From assembly GCF_009766065.1 (NCBI RefSeq), contig NZ_LMUE01000012.1, forward strand, positions 1 to 64,000: DNA of 64,000 nucleotides, written 5' to 3'. A model generated the notes under the pieces. It ran no database searches and was not told where the DNA came from. It worked only from the letters and a program-made list of their open reading frames with translations. Of this stretch, positions 1-8,013 are shown one piece after another. Position 1 is the first letter of the stretch, and each line of letters begins with the position of its first letter. A program made the position numbers and the translations under genes. The DNA comes from Dyella sp. S184. GTDB taxonomy: Bacteria > Pseudomonadota > Gammaproteobacteria > Xanthomonadales > Rhodanobacteraceae.

Positions 1-123
1 AACGCTGGCCTGTCGCTTTGAGCCTAATAGGCGTCGGGCCGTAATGTCAAGTAGGGGATAATCGCCTTATTAAGCGGGTGTGCTGGAAAGACAGATTTTG
101 ACCTCGGCGGAGAAAAAATAATT

Positions 124-699
124 GTGCCGACTCCTCTAGGATTTTCGCCGATAGGTTCACGAGTTCCGAAGTTTAGAGCGTTTGAAGAGAAAATATTACC
201 TCCAGGAATACTTTTAGAGTACTACCTAACAGATCATGATTTCCAAGACGTCCTAGATGGGCACAGCAAAACTCGGAATAGTGCACTCTCTATAACAATG
301 TCTAGAGAAATGTACGGGCATGATTTTAGCGAAGATAATTTTCTTGGAGCTGCCTACTTCAGAAGGGTGGTGGAAGGCAAAAATTTTGGCAAAGACGAAG
401 CTGCTGAAAATGAGAAAAAGAAAGTTGATGCTGAAGCTAATGGAGTGATTCCCCATCTTGCTACTGATGGAAAATGGCTTGGTGTTTTTCTTGATCAGCA
501 CGATGCGATCGGCGTGGCATCAATTTCAAACGATGGCTCAAGAAACGTTTTATCTCTTTCGGTGACCGTAAGAGTCAAAAATAGATATATAAAATTGGGA
601 TGTGGTCGCGTTGTAAATACAGATGCAGAAATACAACCGTTTGAAAATATATGCTCCAAGTGGGCGAGAGATATTCTGAAATACAATCCTAGTTCTTAA
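124..699 (+). CDS. Hypothetical protein, AT-rich orphan gene
   Basis: The reading frame of 191 residues starts at a GTG; I recognise no family. The protein is soluble-looking with mixed charge. It has a charged, Lys/Glu-rich helical stretch around residues 90-105 (EAAENEKKKVDAEAN) and a beta-rich second half (VLSLSVTVRVKN). There is no signal peptide or membrane segment. GC content is far below the rest of the window (about 42-45% in two hand-counted lines) and codon use is correspondingly AT-leaning, which suggests recent acquisition. It ends about 35 bases before a tandem repeat and 170 bases before a transposase remnant, so the context is a mobile-element scar. The start is uncertain because no clear Shine-Dalgarno is visible and an alternative downstream start cannot be excluded. 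Confidence 0.55.
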   Translation: MPTPLGFSPIGSRVPKFRAFEEKILPPGILLEYYLTDHDFQDVLDGHSKTRNSALSITMSREMYGHDFSEDNFLGAAYFRRVVEGKNFGKDEAAENEKKKVDAEANGVIPHLATDGKWLGVFLDQHDAIGVASISNDGSRNVLSLSVTVRVKNRYIKLGCGRVVNTDAEIQPFENICSKWARDILKYNPSS

Positions 700-734
700 G
701 ACTTGTAACGATACGCATCAATCGCGGTCTCCAT

Positions 735-786
735 TTCGCCGTTGAATCAAAAAGCTCAGATTCGCCGTCGAATCAAAAAGCTCAGA
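735..786. repeat. Two-copy 26-bp tandem repeat
   Basis: Two adjacent 26-base copies (735-760 and 761-786) differ at one base (gttg versus gtcg). Each copy begins TTCGCCGT and ends AAAAAGCTCAGA. Repeated terminal units of this size occur at the ends of some insertion sequences (IS21-type elements are an example), so this may be the edge of a lost element; that is inference only. Confidence 0.7.
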
Positions 787-870
787 GATATTTTCTGACG
801 GACTGTAAGGGTTTGGGCTGATGGTCGAGGCGGTTTTGAGCGCTGGATGAGCTCATCGCAACGACGGTGA

Positions 871-948
871 AGAGGCGTCACGCAATGTCATCTGCGTCTG
901 AATTTGCCTGGTATACCGCAGCATGTGATCCTGCGCGGATGGTACGTG
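871..948 (+). pseudogene. Remnant of a REP-associated tyrosine transposase (RAYT, Y1_Tnp) N-terminus
   Basis: The + strand frame through 895-942 reads RLNLPGIPQHVILRG, which matches the conserved N-terminus of RAYT/IS200-like Y1 transposases (typically RLNLPGIPQHVIQRGNNR). The similarity stops abruptly after the RG, and the expected NNR, the HUH motif and the catalytic tyrosine region are absent. The frame then runs into unrelated sequence and over the terminator of the next gene. There is no in-frame ATG. The call is a transposase scar with no product. Confidence 0.7.
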
Positions 949-968
949 ACCTCTGCGCCACAACAGGG

Positions 969-1016
969 CGCACAAACAACAACGGCCTCCTATTGGAGGC
1001 CGTTGTTGTTTGTGCG
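969..1016. terminator. Strong bidirectional hairpin terminator
   Basis: A perfect 22-bp stem (969-990 with 995-1016) encloses a 4-base TATT loop. The stem arms are rich in AAC/GTT. It lies 22 bases beyond the stop of the outer-membrane barrel gene on the minus strand, as expected for that gene's intrinsic terminator; it would also stop + strand transcripts coming from the left. Confidence 0.8.
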
Positions 1017-1038
1017 ATCCACCCACGCGTGCCTTGAC

Positions 1039-1740
1039 TTAGAAACGGTATTCCAGGGAGGTGGAGAAGGCGGCGATATTTCTTTTTGCCTTTGTATCGG
1101 TGAACCCATTTGGGTTGTCGGTTGAATTGTATTTGATGTTGTAGTCATCGTAGTTCAGGCCGACGCTCACGTTGCTCGTTACGTCGTAACCCACGCCCAT
1201 GCCGGCGTACCAGCCATTGCGGTAGCTCGTGTTGGAGACTGATGGACCGCCCGGCAGGCCAAAGACATGATCGGGCTCACAGGGGATGAGCGATGTTGTG
1301 CAGGCGACGGTGGTGTGTGAGCGCAGCCAACCGGCGTGTGCTGTTACAAACCAGTTGTCGTGGAAGTCGTATTTTCCGTTTGCGCCGACAGTCAGCGCTT
1401 TGGGTTGGATGGAGTAGACGCGGTACGGTTCTGAGTAATCTCGCTTGCCCTTGCCAAAATAGGCGTAGCCAATTTCCGGGCCAACAATGCCGTCCCAGCG
1501 CCAGCCAAAGCGCAAATTCTGGAATACACCGTTGTCGTGGGTAAGGTCGTCACGGTATTTGGGACGATTGCTTGCCGTCGCATCACGGTATTGTGAGGTG
1601 CCGAGATTGCCGGCCACGAAGAAGTTATCGAGCTGGTTGGTATCGGCGTTATTGCCGACTGACGAATCACTCTGGCTGGCCATGCTTGTTGCGGGAACTG
1701 CCACAACCATGGCAATAGCCAGGAGCAGTAACTTCTTCAT
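1039..1740 (-). CDS. Outer-membrane beta-barrel protein (OmpA/Ail-like small barrel)
   Basis: The protein is 233 residues from the preferred ATG at 1740. That start is preceded by GGAG six bases upstream; an in-frame ATG at 1752 gives four more residues but lacks this site. Residues 1-22 form a Sec signal peptide (MKKLLLLAIAMVV...MAS). The mature part has alternating hydrophobic strands with Tyr/Trp/Gly-rich turns (GMGVGYDVTSNVSVGLNYDDY). It ends in a strand terminating YRF, the C-terminal aromatic signature used by the BAM machinery. Size and pattern fit an 8-stranded barrel of the porin-like OM_channels group. Two cysteines (CTTSLIPC) could form a loop disulfide. Role and ligand are unknown. 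It is a monocistronic gene ending at the 969-1016 hairpin. Confidence 0.8.
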   Translation of the reverse strand: MKKLLLLAIAMVVAVPATSMASQSDSSVGNNADTNQLDNFFVAGNLGTSQYRDATASNRPKYRDDLTHDNGVFQNLRFGWRWDGIVGPEIGYAYFGKGKRDYSEPYRVYSIQPKALTVGANGKYDFHDNWFVTAHAGWLRSHTTVACTTSLIPCEPDHVFGLPGGPSVSNTSYRNGWYAGMGVGYDVTSNVSVGLNYDDYNIKYNSTDNPNGFTDTKAKRNIAAFSTSLEYRF

Positions 1741-1995
1741 GTGGAACTCCATGTACTTATAGTTGTTGAACCATGCAGGCGAGAAGCCGCTGCGAGCCGC
1801 GCAAACTACATGGTTAGAAGAAAATGATGAAGTGCAAAATTTTGCGACGACTTACGACGGAGTCATTGATGACGCTAGATCGCATTACTAATTTCGGTTG
1901 GCAAAGGTCAGGCCGCGTGGCCGACCAAGCAAATGTGTGCCGACGCACAGCTGACGCGTCTACCTAAAAGGCTTAGTAACGCCGCTGCTTCTGGC
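1741..1995. other. Intergenic region upstream of the barrel gene
   Basis: The region holds the promoter region of the minus-strand barrel gene. A GCAAAATTTTGC palindrome is present near 1835. No coding frame or RNA gene could be supported here. Confidence 0.5.
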
Positions 1996-2397
1996 TCAGG
2001 ACTTCTGCAGCCCGGCGACCATCTCCGCGAACCGCTGCTGAAAACGCGGGTCGGCATCGAGAGTCCTGCCAATCGCATCCACCATGGGCAGGAACTGCGA
2101 GTCCTTGCGGAAATCGCTACCGAATTCCCACAACAAGATTTCGCGCAACGCCGGCTCACGGGCGTCGGCAAGCGACTGCGCATCAGCCACATCGACGTGC
2201 GCTACCAAGGTGTGGAGGCGCTGGCGCAGTTCGTCGACAGAGTGCGGAACGGACTTAGGCGGTTTCCCGGCTGATTCCTTTGCGGCTATTCCGGTATTGG
2301 CGCCCACACCACGGGCCCGGTCGCGTGCCAGGGCACGCAAAGTTTCCAGCAACGAGGATGACGGTGAAATACGGTCGGTCGGCACGGATCTATCCAA
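1996..2397 (-). CDS. Hypothetical protein, 133 residues
   Basis: No family is recognised. The frame opens with TTG at 2397 or GTG at 2385; the start is undecided, as only a weak GGA precedes the GTG. The N-terminal third is basic (RALARDRARG) and the rest is predicted helical with acidic/basic alternation (VDELRQRLHTLVAHVDVADAQSL, DPRFQQRFAEMVAGLQ). There is no signal peptide or membrane segment, so it is probably cytoplasmic. It is divergent from the flagellar-type operon that begins 480 bases to its right. Its codon use resembles that operon more than the AT-rich first gene. A regulatory or chaperone role would be speculation. Confidence 0.55.
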   Translation of the reverse strand: MDRSVPTDRISPSSSLLETLRALARDRARGVGANTGIAAKESAGKPPKSVPHSVDELRQRLHTLVAHVDVADAQSLADAREPALREILLWEFGSDFRKDSQFLPMVDAIGRTLDADPRFQQRFAEMVAGLQKS

Positions 2398-2877
2398 AAC
2401 CTGGTGTGATGTTGGTGAGACGTAGTCTATCCATTCGGATGAGAAGGGGTAGGCGGTCGAAGGATGCAGTTACCTGGTCTTGAGTCGGCCTGTCGTGCTG
2501 TTTGCGGCCCGTGGCGTCTTTGTCGGCGCCTAGATGAGCGTGCAAGAAATTACTGTTTATTTGAGCTGAGACCAATGGTTACAAGGGTTCACCCGTCCAA
2601 ACGCAGCGCAAGAAATCGCTGTAAAAATTGCTATTTGACGAATACGGGACTTGCCTCGTAGGCTCCGCGCCATTGCAGCTCGAGTACCTAGTGGTAGCAG
2701 GGATTCGCTTGACAGTGCAGGGGCGCTGTACAGAGGGGCTGATGCAGTAACGTTTGGATGTCCATGTCCAAACGTACAGGGGATGTACGTGTTCGAGATC
2801 GTTGAGTGGGGCCGGTACCATCCTGCCCCTGCCGTAAGACCTATCCAGATAGTGCGGCAAAAGTTTAGGCACAGGCA
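2398..2877. other. 480-bp leader region of the flagellar-type operon
   Basis: No convincing coding frame is present. Visible elements are a TTGACA hexamer at 2709-2714 without a good -10 at 16-18 bases, and two stacked inverted repeats at 2751-2774 and 2772-2790. I found no FliA-type (TAAA-N15-GCCGATAA) or sigma-54 (GG-N10-GC) promoter here, although most flagellar class II operons of this lineage use sigma-54. Confidence 0.5.
2751..2790. promoter_or_regulatory. Stacked inverted repeats, candidate operator
   Basis: The stem CGTTTGGA (2751-2758) pairs with TCCAAACG (2767-2774) over an 8-base loop. It overlaps a second dyad, ACGTAC (2772-2777) with GTACGT (2785-2790), over a 7-base spacer. The second dyad, 19 bases long, has the size and symmetry of sites bound by dimeric regulators (LuxR-type boxes are about 20 bp). 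It lies about 90 bases before the first operon gene. A bound factor is not identifiable from sequence. Confidence 0.4.
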
Positions 2878-3129
2878 GTGAGTCACGTGCCCAGCCTGGA
2901 GCAGTTCGCTGACAAGGACCCGTCGAATCCGGTTCTCTTGTGCGATCGCCACGATCCTGATGACCGTTCGGCGCGCTATGCGCAAAGTGTGCTGTTGCCG
3001 GATGACGGGCGGCTAGAGGAGGCGCATGCGCTGGTCGAGGGCATCCTCGCCAGGCAATCCGCCCACGACGTGAACGTGCCGTTGGACTTCGTTGTCCAGC
3101 TGCGCGAAATCGTGCGTCCGAAAGGGTAG
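2878..3129 (+). CDS. Small protein leading the flagellar-type operon, function unknown
   Basis: The protein is 83 residues and starts at GTG (2878; a second GTG at 2887 is possible). It ends two bases before the fliQ start codon, so it is almost certainly co-transcribed with fliQ. It is acidic and soluble, with a predicted amphipathic C-terminal helix (GRLEEAHALVEGILARQ) and a final VPLDFVVQLREIV segment. There is no signal peptide and no membrane segment. I do not recognise it as FlgM, FlgN, FliT or FliL. Position and size would suit an export chaperone or a small regulator, but that is inference. Confidence 0.6.
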   Translation: MSHVPSLEQFADKDPSNPVLLCDRHDPDDRSARYAQSVLLPDDGRLEEAHALVEGILARQSAHDVNVPLDFVVQLREIVRPKG

Positions 3130-3131
3130 CC

Positions 3132-3395
3132 ATGGATAGCGATCTCGCCATGCACCTTTTATCGGAGACGCTGCTCACGGCAGCGAAGGTGTCCAGTCCG
3201 ATCCTGCTGGCGACGCTCGTCGTGGGCGTCGTGATCTCGGTGCTGCAGGTAGTGACGCAGATCCAGGAAATGACTCTGACGTTCATCCCCAAGCTGGTGG
3301 TTGTCGTGGCGATGTTCCTGGCCACGGGTGCGTGGATGATGGCGGTGGTGGTGGAGTTTTCCAAGCGGCTGTTCGGCCTGATCGCAGGGATGTGA
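3132..3395 (+). CDS. fliQ: Flagellar-type export gate protein FliQ
   Basis: The protein is 87 residues, the usual FliQ length, with two hydrophobic helices (about residues 15-38 and 52-75). The family signature TQIQEMTLTFIPKL lies between them. FliQ assembles with FliP and FliR into the inner-membrane helical export gate (5:4:1 in known systems) through which rod and hook subunits pass. The gene follows the 83-residue protein by two bases and precedes fliR by seven. fliQ normally sits directly behind fliP; here fliP is 17.5 kb away at the other end of the operon. Confidence 0.95.
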   Translation: MDSDLAMHLLSETLLTAAKVSSPILLATLVVGVVISVLQVVTQIQEMTLTFIPKLVVVVAMFLATGAWMMAVVVEFSKRLFGLIAGM

Positions 3396-3402
3396 GTAGG
3401 CA

Positions 3403-4167
3403 GTGAACACGATGGACGTCCAAATCGGTGCGTTTCTACTGGCGATGGCGCGGTTCTCGCCGTTGCTGATGGTGCCTGCTTTCACGCCGTTTGCCTGGGT
3501 GCCGGCCTCGATCCGAGTTACGATTCTGCTTGCGCTGGCTATGACGGCGATGGGAGTCAATGCCTCGCCGATACCGCAGATCGGCATGGATGCGCCGTTA
3601 CCGTTTGTGCTCGCATTGGTGGGCGAGAGCTTGCTCGGTCTGTCGTTCAGTCTGGCCATTGTTTTGCCAGCCGCCGCCTTGGGATTTTCTGCACGTGTCG
3701 TCGACATGCAGTCCGGTGTGGCCGCCGCCAGTCTTTTCAACCCATCCACCCACGTCACCGAGTCCTTGATCGGTACGACCGTGCAGTGGGCCGGCATGAT
3801 GGTGTTCTTCACGCTGGGTATCCATCTGCGGTTGCTGCAAGGCATGGTGGCCTCGATCGACGTCGTCCCCTTGGGCAGTGGACGCATGACGTTGTTGCCC
3901 GAAACGTTCATCGCCATGCTGTCGTCGCAGTTTCTGCTCGGCATGATGGTCGTGGCGCCGGTGGTGCTGGGTCTGTTTGCGATCGATCTGGCCGTGGCCT
4001 ACGCAAGCCGTTCCATGCCTCAGGCCAACGTGTATTTCGTTGCATTGCCGTTGAAGGTATTGGCTGGCTTTGTGCTGCTGGCCGGATCGCTGCGCTTTGC
4101 GCCGCAGCTGATTGAACGGCTTTACCGGGATGCGTTTTCGGCGTTGCCAGGCATGGGGGCACGCTGA
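3403..4167 (+). CDS. fliR: Flagellar-type export gate protein FliR
   Basis: The protein is 254 residues from GTG 3403; an ATG at 3412 would remove three residues and is about equally plausible. It is highly hydrophobic with about six membrane segments. It carries family-typical sequence such as MARFSPLLMVPAF near the N-terminus, LVGESLLGLSFSLAIVLP in the middle and FVALPLKVLAGFVLL near the C-terminus. FliR is the single-copy gate component that follows FliP and FliQ. Stop and flhB start are separated by two bases. The length is normal for the family. Confidence 0.93.
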   Translation: MNTMDVQIGAFLLAMARFSPLLMVPAFTPFAWVPASIRVTILLALAMTAMGVNASPIPQIGMDAPLPFVLALVGESLLGLSFSLAIVLPAAALGFSARVVDMQSGVAAASLFNPSTHVTESLIGTTVQWAGMMVFFTLGIHLRLLQGMVASIDVVPLGSGRMTLLPETFIAMLSSQFLLGMMVVAPVVLGLFAIDLAVAYASRSMPQANVYFVALPLKVLAGFVLLAGSLRFAPQLIERLYRDAFSALPGMGAR

Positions 4168-4169
4168 CC

Positions 4170-5243
4170 GTGGCCGACAACGATCAAAGCAAGACTGAAC
4201 AACCAACGGCATTCCGCCTTGAGGAAGCGCGTGAGCGGGGACAGGTGCCGCGCAGTACGGAACTGAGCGGCGTGGTCGTGGCTATCGTCTTCAGCATCGC
4301 GTTTGCCGGATCCAGCTATACCTTGGCCTCTGCCCTCGCGCATTCGGTCAGCCATACGCTTCTGATGGCCGGCAATGCCCCCGAACCTTCGGCCGGGCTG
4401 ATGCGATGGCTGGAACAGACATTTCAGCCGGTATGGCAGGCGATGGTACCTATCGCCTTGGCGATGGTCGTGGCCGCCGTCATCGCCAATCTCATGCAAA
4501 CCGGTCCGACGTTCAGCACGACGCCGCTCGAGCCCGATTTTACGCGGCTCAATCCTGCGCAAGGGATGAAGCGCATTTTCTCGCTACGGGTCTTATGGGA
4601 ACTCTTCAAGCTGAGCCTGAAGGTGGCATTGATCGCTGGTGTGGTGTGGGCGTTGGCACCTGGCGTCGATCGTCGTGTGGAAGCGGCGGCCTTCTCGGCA
4701 CCGACGGGCATCGGCCAAGTGCTGCGCTCGACCTATGTGCAGGTGACCACGTGGATGATGGTCTTGATGGGCTTCGTGGCCTTGCTGGATCTGTTTTTCA
4801 GCCGCCGCGAATACATCCGCAAATTGCGCATGAGTCGTAACGATCTCAAGGACGAGGTCAAACGGCGCGAGGGCAGTCCGGACATCCGCCAGAAGCGCAA
4901 GCGCCTGATCGCGGAACTACTCAAACATTCGCGTTCGGTGCGTCGCGTACCGGATGCCGACATCGTGCTGACCAATCCGACCCACCTGGCGGTGGCACTC
5001 AAATACCGCCCCAAGACGATGCGCTCACCTATTGTCCTTTCAAAGGGCGCGGACGCACTGGCCGCACGCATGCGCACCATCGCTGCCAACGCCGGCGTGC
5101 CCTGTCTGCGTTCACCGGAACTGACGCGTGCGCTTTTCAAGGAATGCCGCATTGATGAGGCAGTGCCTGCGCACCTTTATATCCAGCTCGCTCCGGTCTA
5201 TCGCTGGCTGATGAAGCGTCCCGACAACAGGATCTTCTCGTGA
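4170..5243 (+). CDS. flhB: Flagellar-type export switch protein FlhB
   Basis: The protein is 357 residues from GTG 4170. It has four membrane segments in the first ~215 residues after the typical hydrophilic N-terminus (DNDQSKTEQPTAFRLEEARERGQVPRS). A cytoplasmic domain carrying N269-P270-T271-H272 follows. Autocleavage between the Asn and Pro of NPTH is how FlhB/SctU proteins switch export from rod/hook to later substrates. The motif is intact, so a substrate switch is retained even though no filament genes are present. The last four bases overlap flhA (GTGA). Confidence 0.96.
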   Translation: MADNDQSKTEQPTAFRLEEARERGQVPRSTELSGVVVAIVFSIAFAGSSYTLASALAHSVSHTLLMAGNAPEPSAGLMRWLEQTFQPVWQAMVPIALAMVVAAVIANLMQTGPTFSTTPLEPDFTRLNPAQGMKRIFSLRVLWELFKLSLKVALIAGVVWALAPGVDRRVEAAAFSAPTGIGQVLRSTYVQVTTWMMVLMGFVALLDLFFSRREYIRKLRMSRNDLKDEVKRREGSPDIRQKRKRLIAELLKHSRSVRRVPDADIVLTNPTHLAVALKYRPKTMRSPIVLSKGADALAARMRTIAANAGVPCLRSPELTRALFKECRIDEAVPAHLYIQLAPVYRWLMKRPDNRIFS

Positions 5244-7312
5244 ATACGCTGTTCGGCCAGCTATGGAGCGGCAAGCGCGATGTGATCCTCGTGCTCGGGA
5301 TGATCATCATTCTGGTGATCTTGTTCACGCCGATTCCGCCGGCGCTGCTGGATTTCCTCCTGGTGCTCAACTTCACCGGTGCCCTGCTGGTGTTGCTGAT
5401 CACTTTCTTTACCGATTCACCGCTGACGTTCTCAACGTTCCCTTCGTTGTTGCTGATCACCACGCTGTTCCGTCTGGCGCTGAATATCTCCGCGACCCGC
5501 CTGATCCTCGACAGCGGCAACGCCGGTCGCGTGATCAACGCCATCGGTGCCTATGTAGTCGGCGGCAACTACGTGATCGGCCTGGTGGTGTTTCTCATTC
5601 TTGTTGTCGTGCAATACGTGGTGGTGACCAGCGGCGCGCAGCGAGTGGCGGAAGTTGCTGCACGATTCACCCTGGATAGCATGCCCGGCAAGCAGATGAG
5701 CATCGACGCCGACATGAACATGGGGCTGATCGATCAGCACGAGGCCAAGCGCCGGCGATCCCAAGTCGAGAAAGAGGCAAGCTTCTACGGTGCGATGGAT
5801 GGCGCGACCAAGTTCGTGAAGGGCGATGCCATCGCCGGCATCATGATTATCGTGATCGATATCATCGGCGGCCTCGCCGTCGGCATGGTCCAGCACAGTA
5901 TGGCGTGGGGCGATGCTGCGCATCGCTACACCCTGTTGACCGTAGGCGACGGTATCGTCACGCAGATCCCGTCGCTGGTGATTGCGGTGGCGACCGGCAT
6001 CATCATCACGCGTGCGGCCTCGGACGAGCATCTCGGTACCGAGATTGCGCGTCAGGTGCTCTCCAATTCGCGCACCTTGCTGATCGTGGCGCTTTCGCTG
6101 GCTGGATTGTTGTTCCTTCCTGGTTTGCCCGCATGGCCGGTCTTACTGGTTCTAATCGGTGTCGTGGGCTTGACGGTGTATGCGGCGCGAGCCACGCCCG
6201 AAGCCCCGAAAAGCGCCGAGGAGGTCATCGAGCCGACAGAGAAGCGAGCCGAAGAGGACCTGTACAAGCTGCTGACGGTCGAGGCGATCGAAATCCATCT
6301 CAGCAGCGCGATTGCGACGGCCTACAAGACACGCGGCCTGGATCTCGGCGATCGCATCGCAACGTTTCGCAAGCAATTCGCGCTGGATGCGGGTTTCATC
6401 TTGCCCAAGGTGAAGACCATCCAGGATCTGCCGCTGGCAGAGGATACCTACGAGCTGTTCGTGCAGGGCTCACGGGTAGGCCGCGGCGAATTGCGTTTTG
6501 ATGCTCTTCTGGCCATCAATCCGGGTGGAAAGCGGCCGCGACTGGAAGGTCGCGAGACCCGCGATCCAGCGTATGGGCTACCCGCGCTTTGGATCAATCC
6601 GGAGCAGCGCCAGTACGCGCGCGGGGCTGGCTACACCCTGGTCGATCCGGAGACGGTATTGATCACGCATCTTGGCGAAGTGGTCAAGCGCCATGCGCCC
6701 GATCTGCTTACCCGTGCTGAGACCGAACGCCTGGTGACACGCGTGCGCGAACAGCAGGCATCACTGGTCGATGAGCTGATTCCCGGCGTGATGTCCTATA
6801 CCGATGTGCAGAAGGTCTTGCAGCAGCTGTTGCGCGAGCAAGTCAGTATTCGCAATATCGTGACCATCCTTGAAGTACTGGTGGATGCCGGCAAGACGAT
6901 CAAGCTGACCGAGGATCTCGTCGAACGTGTGCGTGAACGACTCGGTCCGACGATCTGTCAGCGCGTGAGCGACGCCAAGGGCGAACTGCATGTCTTGACG
7001 CTGGCGCCGGAGCTCGAACGCGCCATCACTTCCGCCGTACGTCAACGTGAAGGCGCGGGCATCCTGGTTGGCGAGGTAGGACAGCTCGAGGCTCTGCTGA
7101 GTGGATTGGCCAAGCATTCCGAAGCCATGATGACGCGCAACCATCTGCCGGTTCTGCTTTGTCCGAGTCCGGTGCGACGCCATCTGCGCGCGTTGATTCA
7201 ACGCAGCCTTCCCCACGTCACCGTCCTGGGTATCAACGAAGTGCCTTCCACCGTCGTGGTCAAGGCCTTCGGTACCGTCACTGCCGCTACCACCGCTGCC
7301 GCTGCCGCATGA
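5240..7312 (+). CDS. flhA: Flagellar-type export ring protein FlhA
   Basis: The protein is 690 residues from GTG 5240, a normal length. The N-terminal ~330 residues contain about eight membrane helices and the FHIPEP-family signature FYGAMDGATKFVKGD at residues 182-196. A linker and a large cytoplasmic domain follow, which in known systems forms the nonameric ring that docks substrates and chaperones. The C-terminus is Ala/Thr-rich (TVTAATTAAAAA). The gene overlaps flhB by four bases and is followed after seven bases by flgF, an unusual junction: in most Proteobacteria flhA is followed by flhF/flhG, which are absent here. Confidence 0.96.
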   Translation: MNTLFGQLWSGKRDVILVLGMIIILVILFTPIPPALLDFLLVLNFTGALLVLLITFFTDSPLTFSTFPSLLLITTLFRLALNISATRLILDSGNAGRVINAIGAYVVGGNYVIGLVVFLILVVVQYVVVTSGAQRVAEVAARFTLDSMPGKQMSIDADMNMGLIDQHEAKRRRSQVEKEASFYGAMDGATKFVKGDAIAGIMIIVIDIIGGLAVGMVQHSMAWGDAAHRYTLLTVGDGIVTQIPSLVIAVATGIIITRAASDEHLGTEIARQVLSNSRTLLIVALSLAGLLFLPGLPAWPVLLVLIGVVGLTVYAARATPEAPKSAEEVIEPTEKRAEEDLYKLLTVEAIEIHLSSAIATAYKTRGLDLGDRIATFRKQFALDAGFILPKVKTIQDLPLAEDTYELFVQGSRVGRGELRFDALLAINPGGKRPRLEGRETRDPAYGLPALWINPEQRQYARGAGYTLVDPETVLITHLGEVVKRHAPDLLTRAETERLVTRVREQQASLVDELIPGVMSYTDVQKVLQQLLREQVSIRNIVTILEVLVDAGKTIKLTEDLVERVRERLGPTICQRVSDAKGELHVLTLAPELERAITSAVRQREGAGILVGEVGQLEALLSGLAKHSEAMMTRNHLPVLLCPSPVRRHLRALIQRSLPHVTVLGINEVPSTVVVKAFGTVTAATTAAAAA

Positions 7313-7319
7313 GGAGCTC

Positions 7320-7997
7320 ATGAGCAATATCGTTTCTGCTATCTCGCGCTATCTGAGCAATGACGTTGAAGCGCTCAACGTCGTCAGCCAGAACGTGGCC
7401 AATATGGGCACGGCCGGCTATCGCACCGAACGCCTGAAACCTGATTTCAAAACGGGCATGCTTGATGCGACGCCGACCCTCGATCTCACCGACGGAAGCC
7501 TCAACGTCACGCGCAATTCGCTCGATCTGGCGATCCAGGGAAAAGGTTTTTTTGTCGTCGACGTGGGCGGCCAGCAAATGCTGACACGCGACGGTCAGTT
7601 CCATATTGATGCGGATCAGCAGCTGGTCGATGCATCCGGACATCCGGTCATGGGCCAGTCCGGGCCGATCACGCTGACCCAGCCGGGAGTGCATATCAAT
7701 GCCGCCGGCGAAATCACCAGCGGCAAGGACAGCATCGACACCTTGCGCATCGTCGCGGTCGGTACGCCCAGTGCGTTGCGCGAAACCGGCGGTGGCCTCT
7801 ACAGCTATGCAGGCGCTGAAGCGGATTTCGACGGCAGCATTCATCAGGGCGCGTTGGAGAAGTCCAACGTCGATGCGAGTACCGAGATGGTGCGAATGAT
7901 GGAACTCACGCGCCATGCGCAATCCGTACAGCGTGCCATCGCAGCCTATGACGAGGCCATGCAGGCGGGCATCAACCATATTGGCGACAACAGCTAA
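7320..7997 (+). CDS. flgF: Proximal rod protein FlgF
   Basis: The protein is 225 residues. The ATG has GAGGAG a few bases upstream. The N-terminal axial-family motif (ALNVVSQNVANMGTAGYR, about residues 17-34) and the C-terminal coiled-coil end (SNVDASTEMVRMMELTRHAQSVQRAIAAYDEAM) are both present. Together they form the D0 bundle shared by rod and hook proteins. FlgF sits in the proximal rod in known flagella. It precedes flgG by 16 bases. Confidence 0.9.
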   Translation: MSNIVSAISRYLSNDVEALNVVSQNVANMGTAGYRTERLKPDFKTGMLDATPTLDLTDGSLNVTRNSLDLAIQGKGFFVVDVGGQQMLTRDGQFHIDADQQLVDASGHPVMGQSGPITLTQPGVHINAAGEITSGKDSIDTLRIVAVGTPSALRETGGGLYSYAGAEADFDGSIHQGALEKSNVDASTEMVRMMELTRHAQSVQRAIAAYDEAMQAGINHIGDNS

Positions 7998-8013
7998 GAC
8001 TTGAGGACTGACC

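Noticed and set aside
2709..2745. TTGACA hexamer as promoter of the flagellar-type operon
   Set aside because: There is no acceptable -10 hexamer 16-18 bases downstream, so it is not listed as a promoter.
2579..3364. Minus-strand frame of 261 codons across the operon leader and fliQ
   Set aside because: It is antisense to fliQ and the 83-residue gene; low-complexity Thr/Arg/His-rich translation and no ribosome site.
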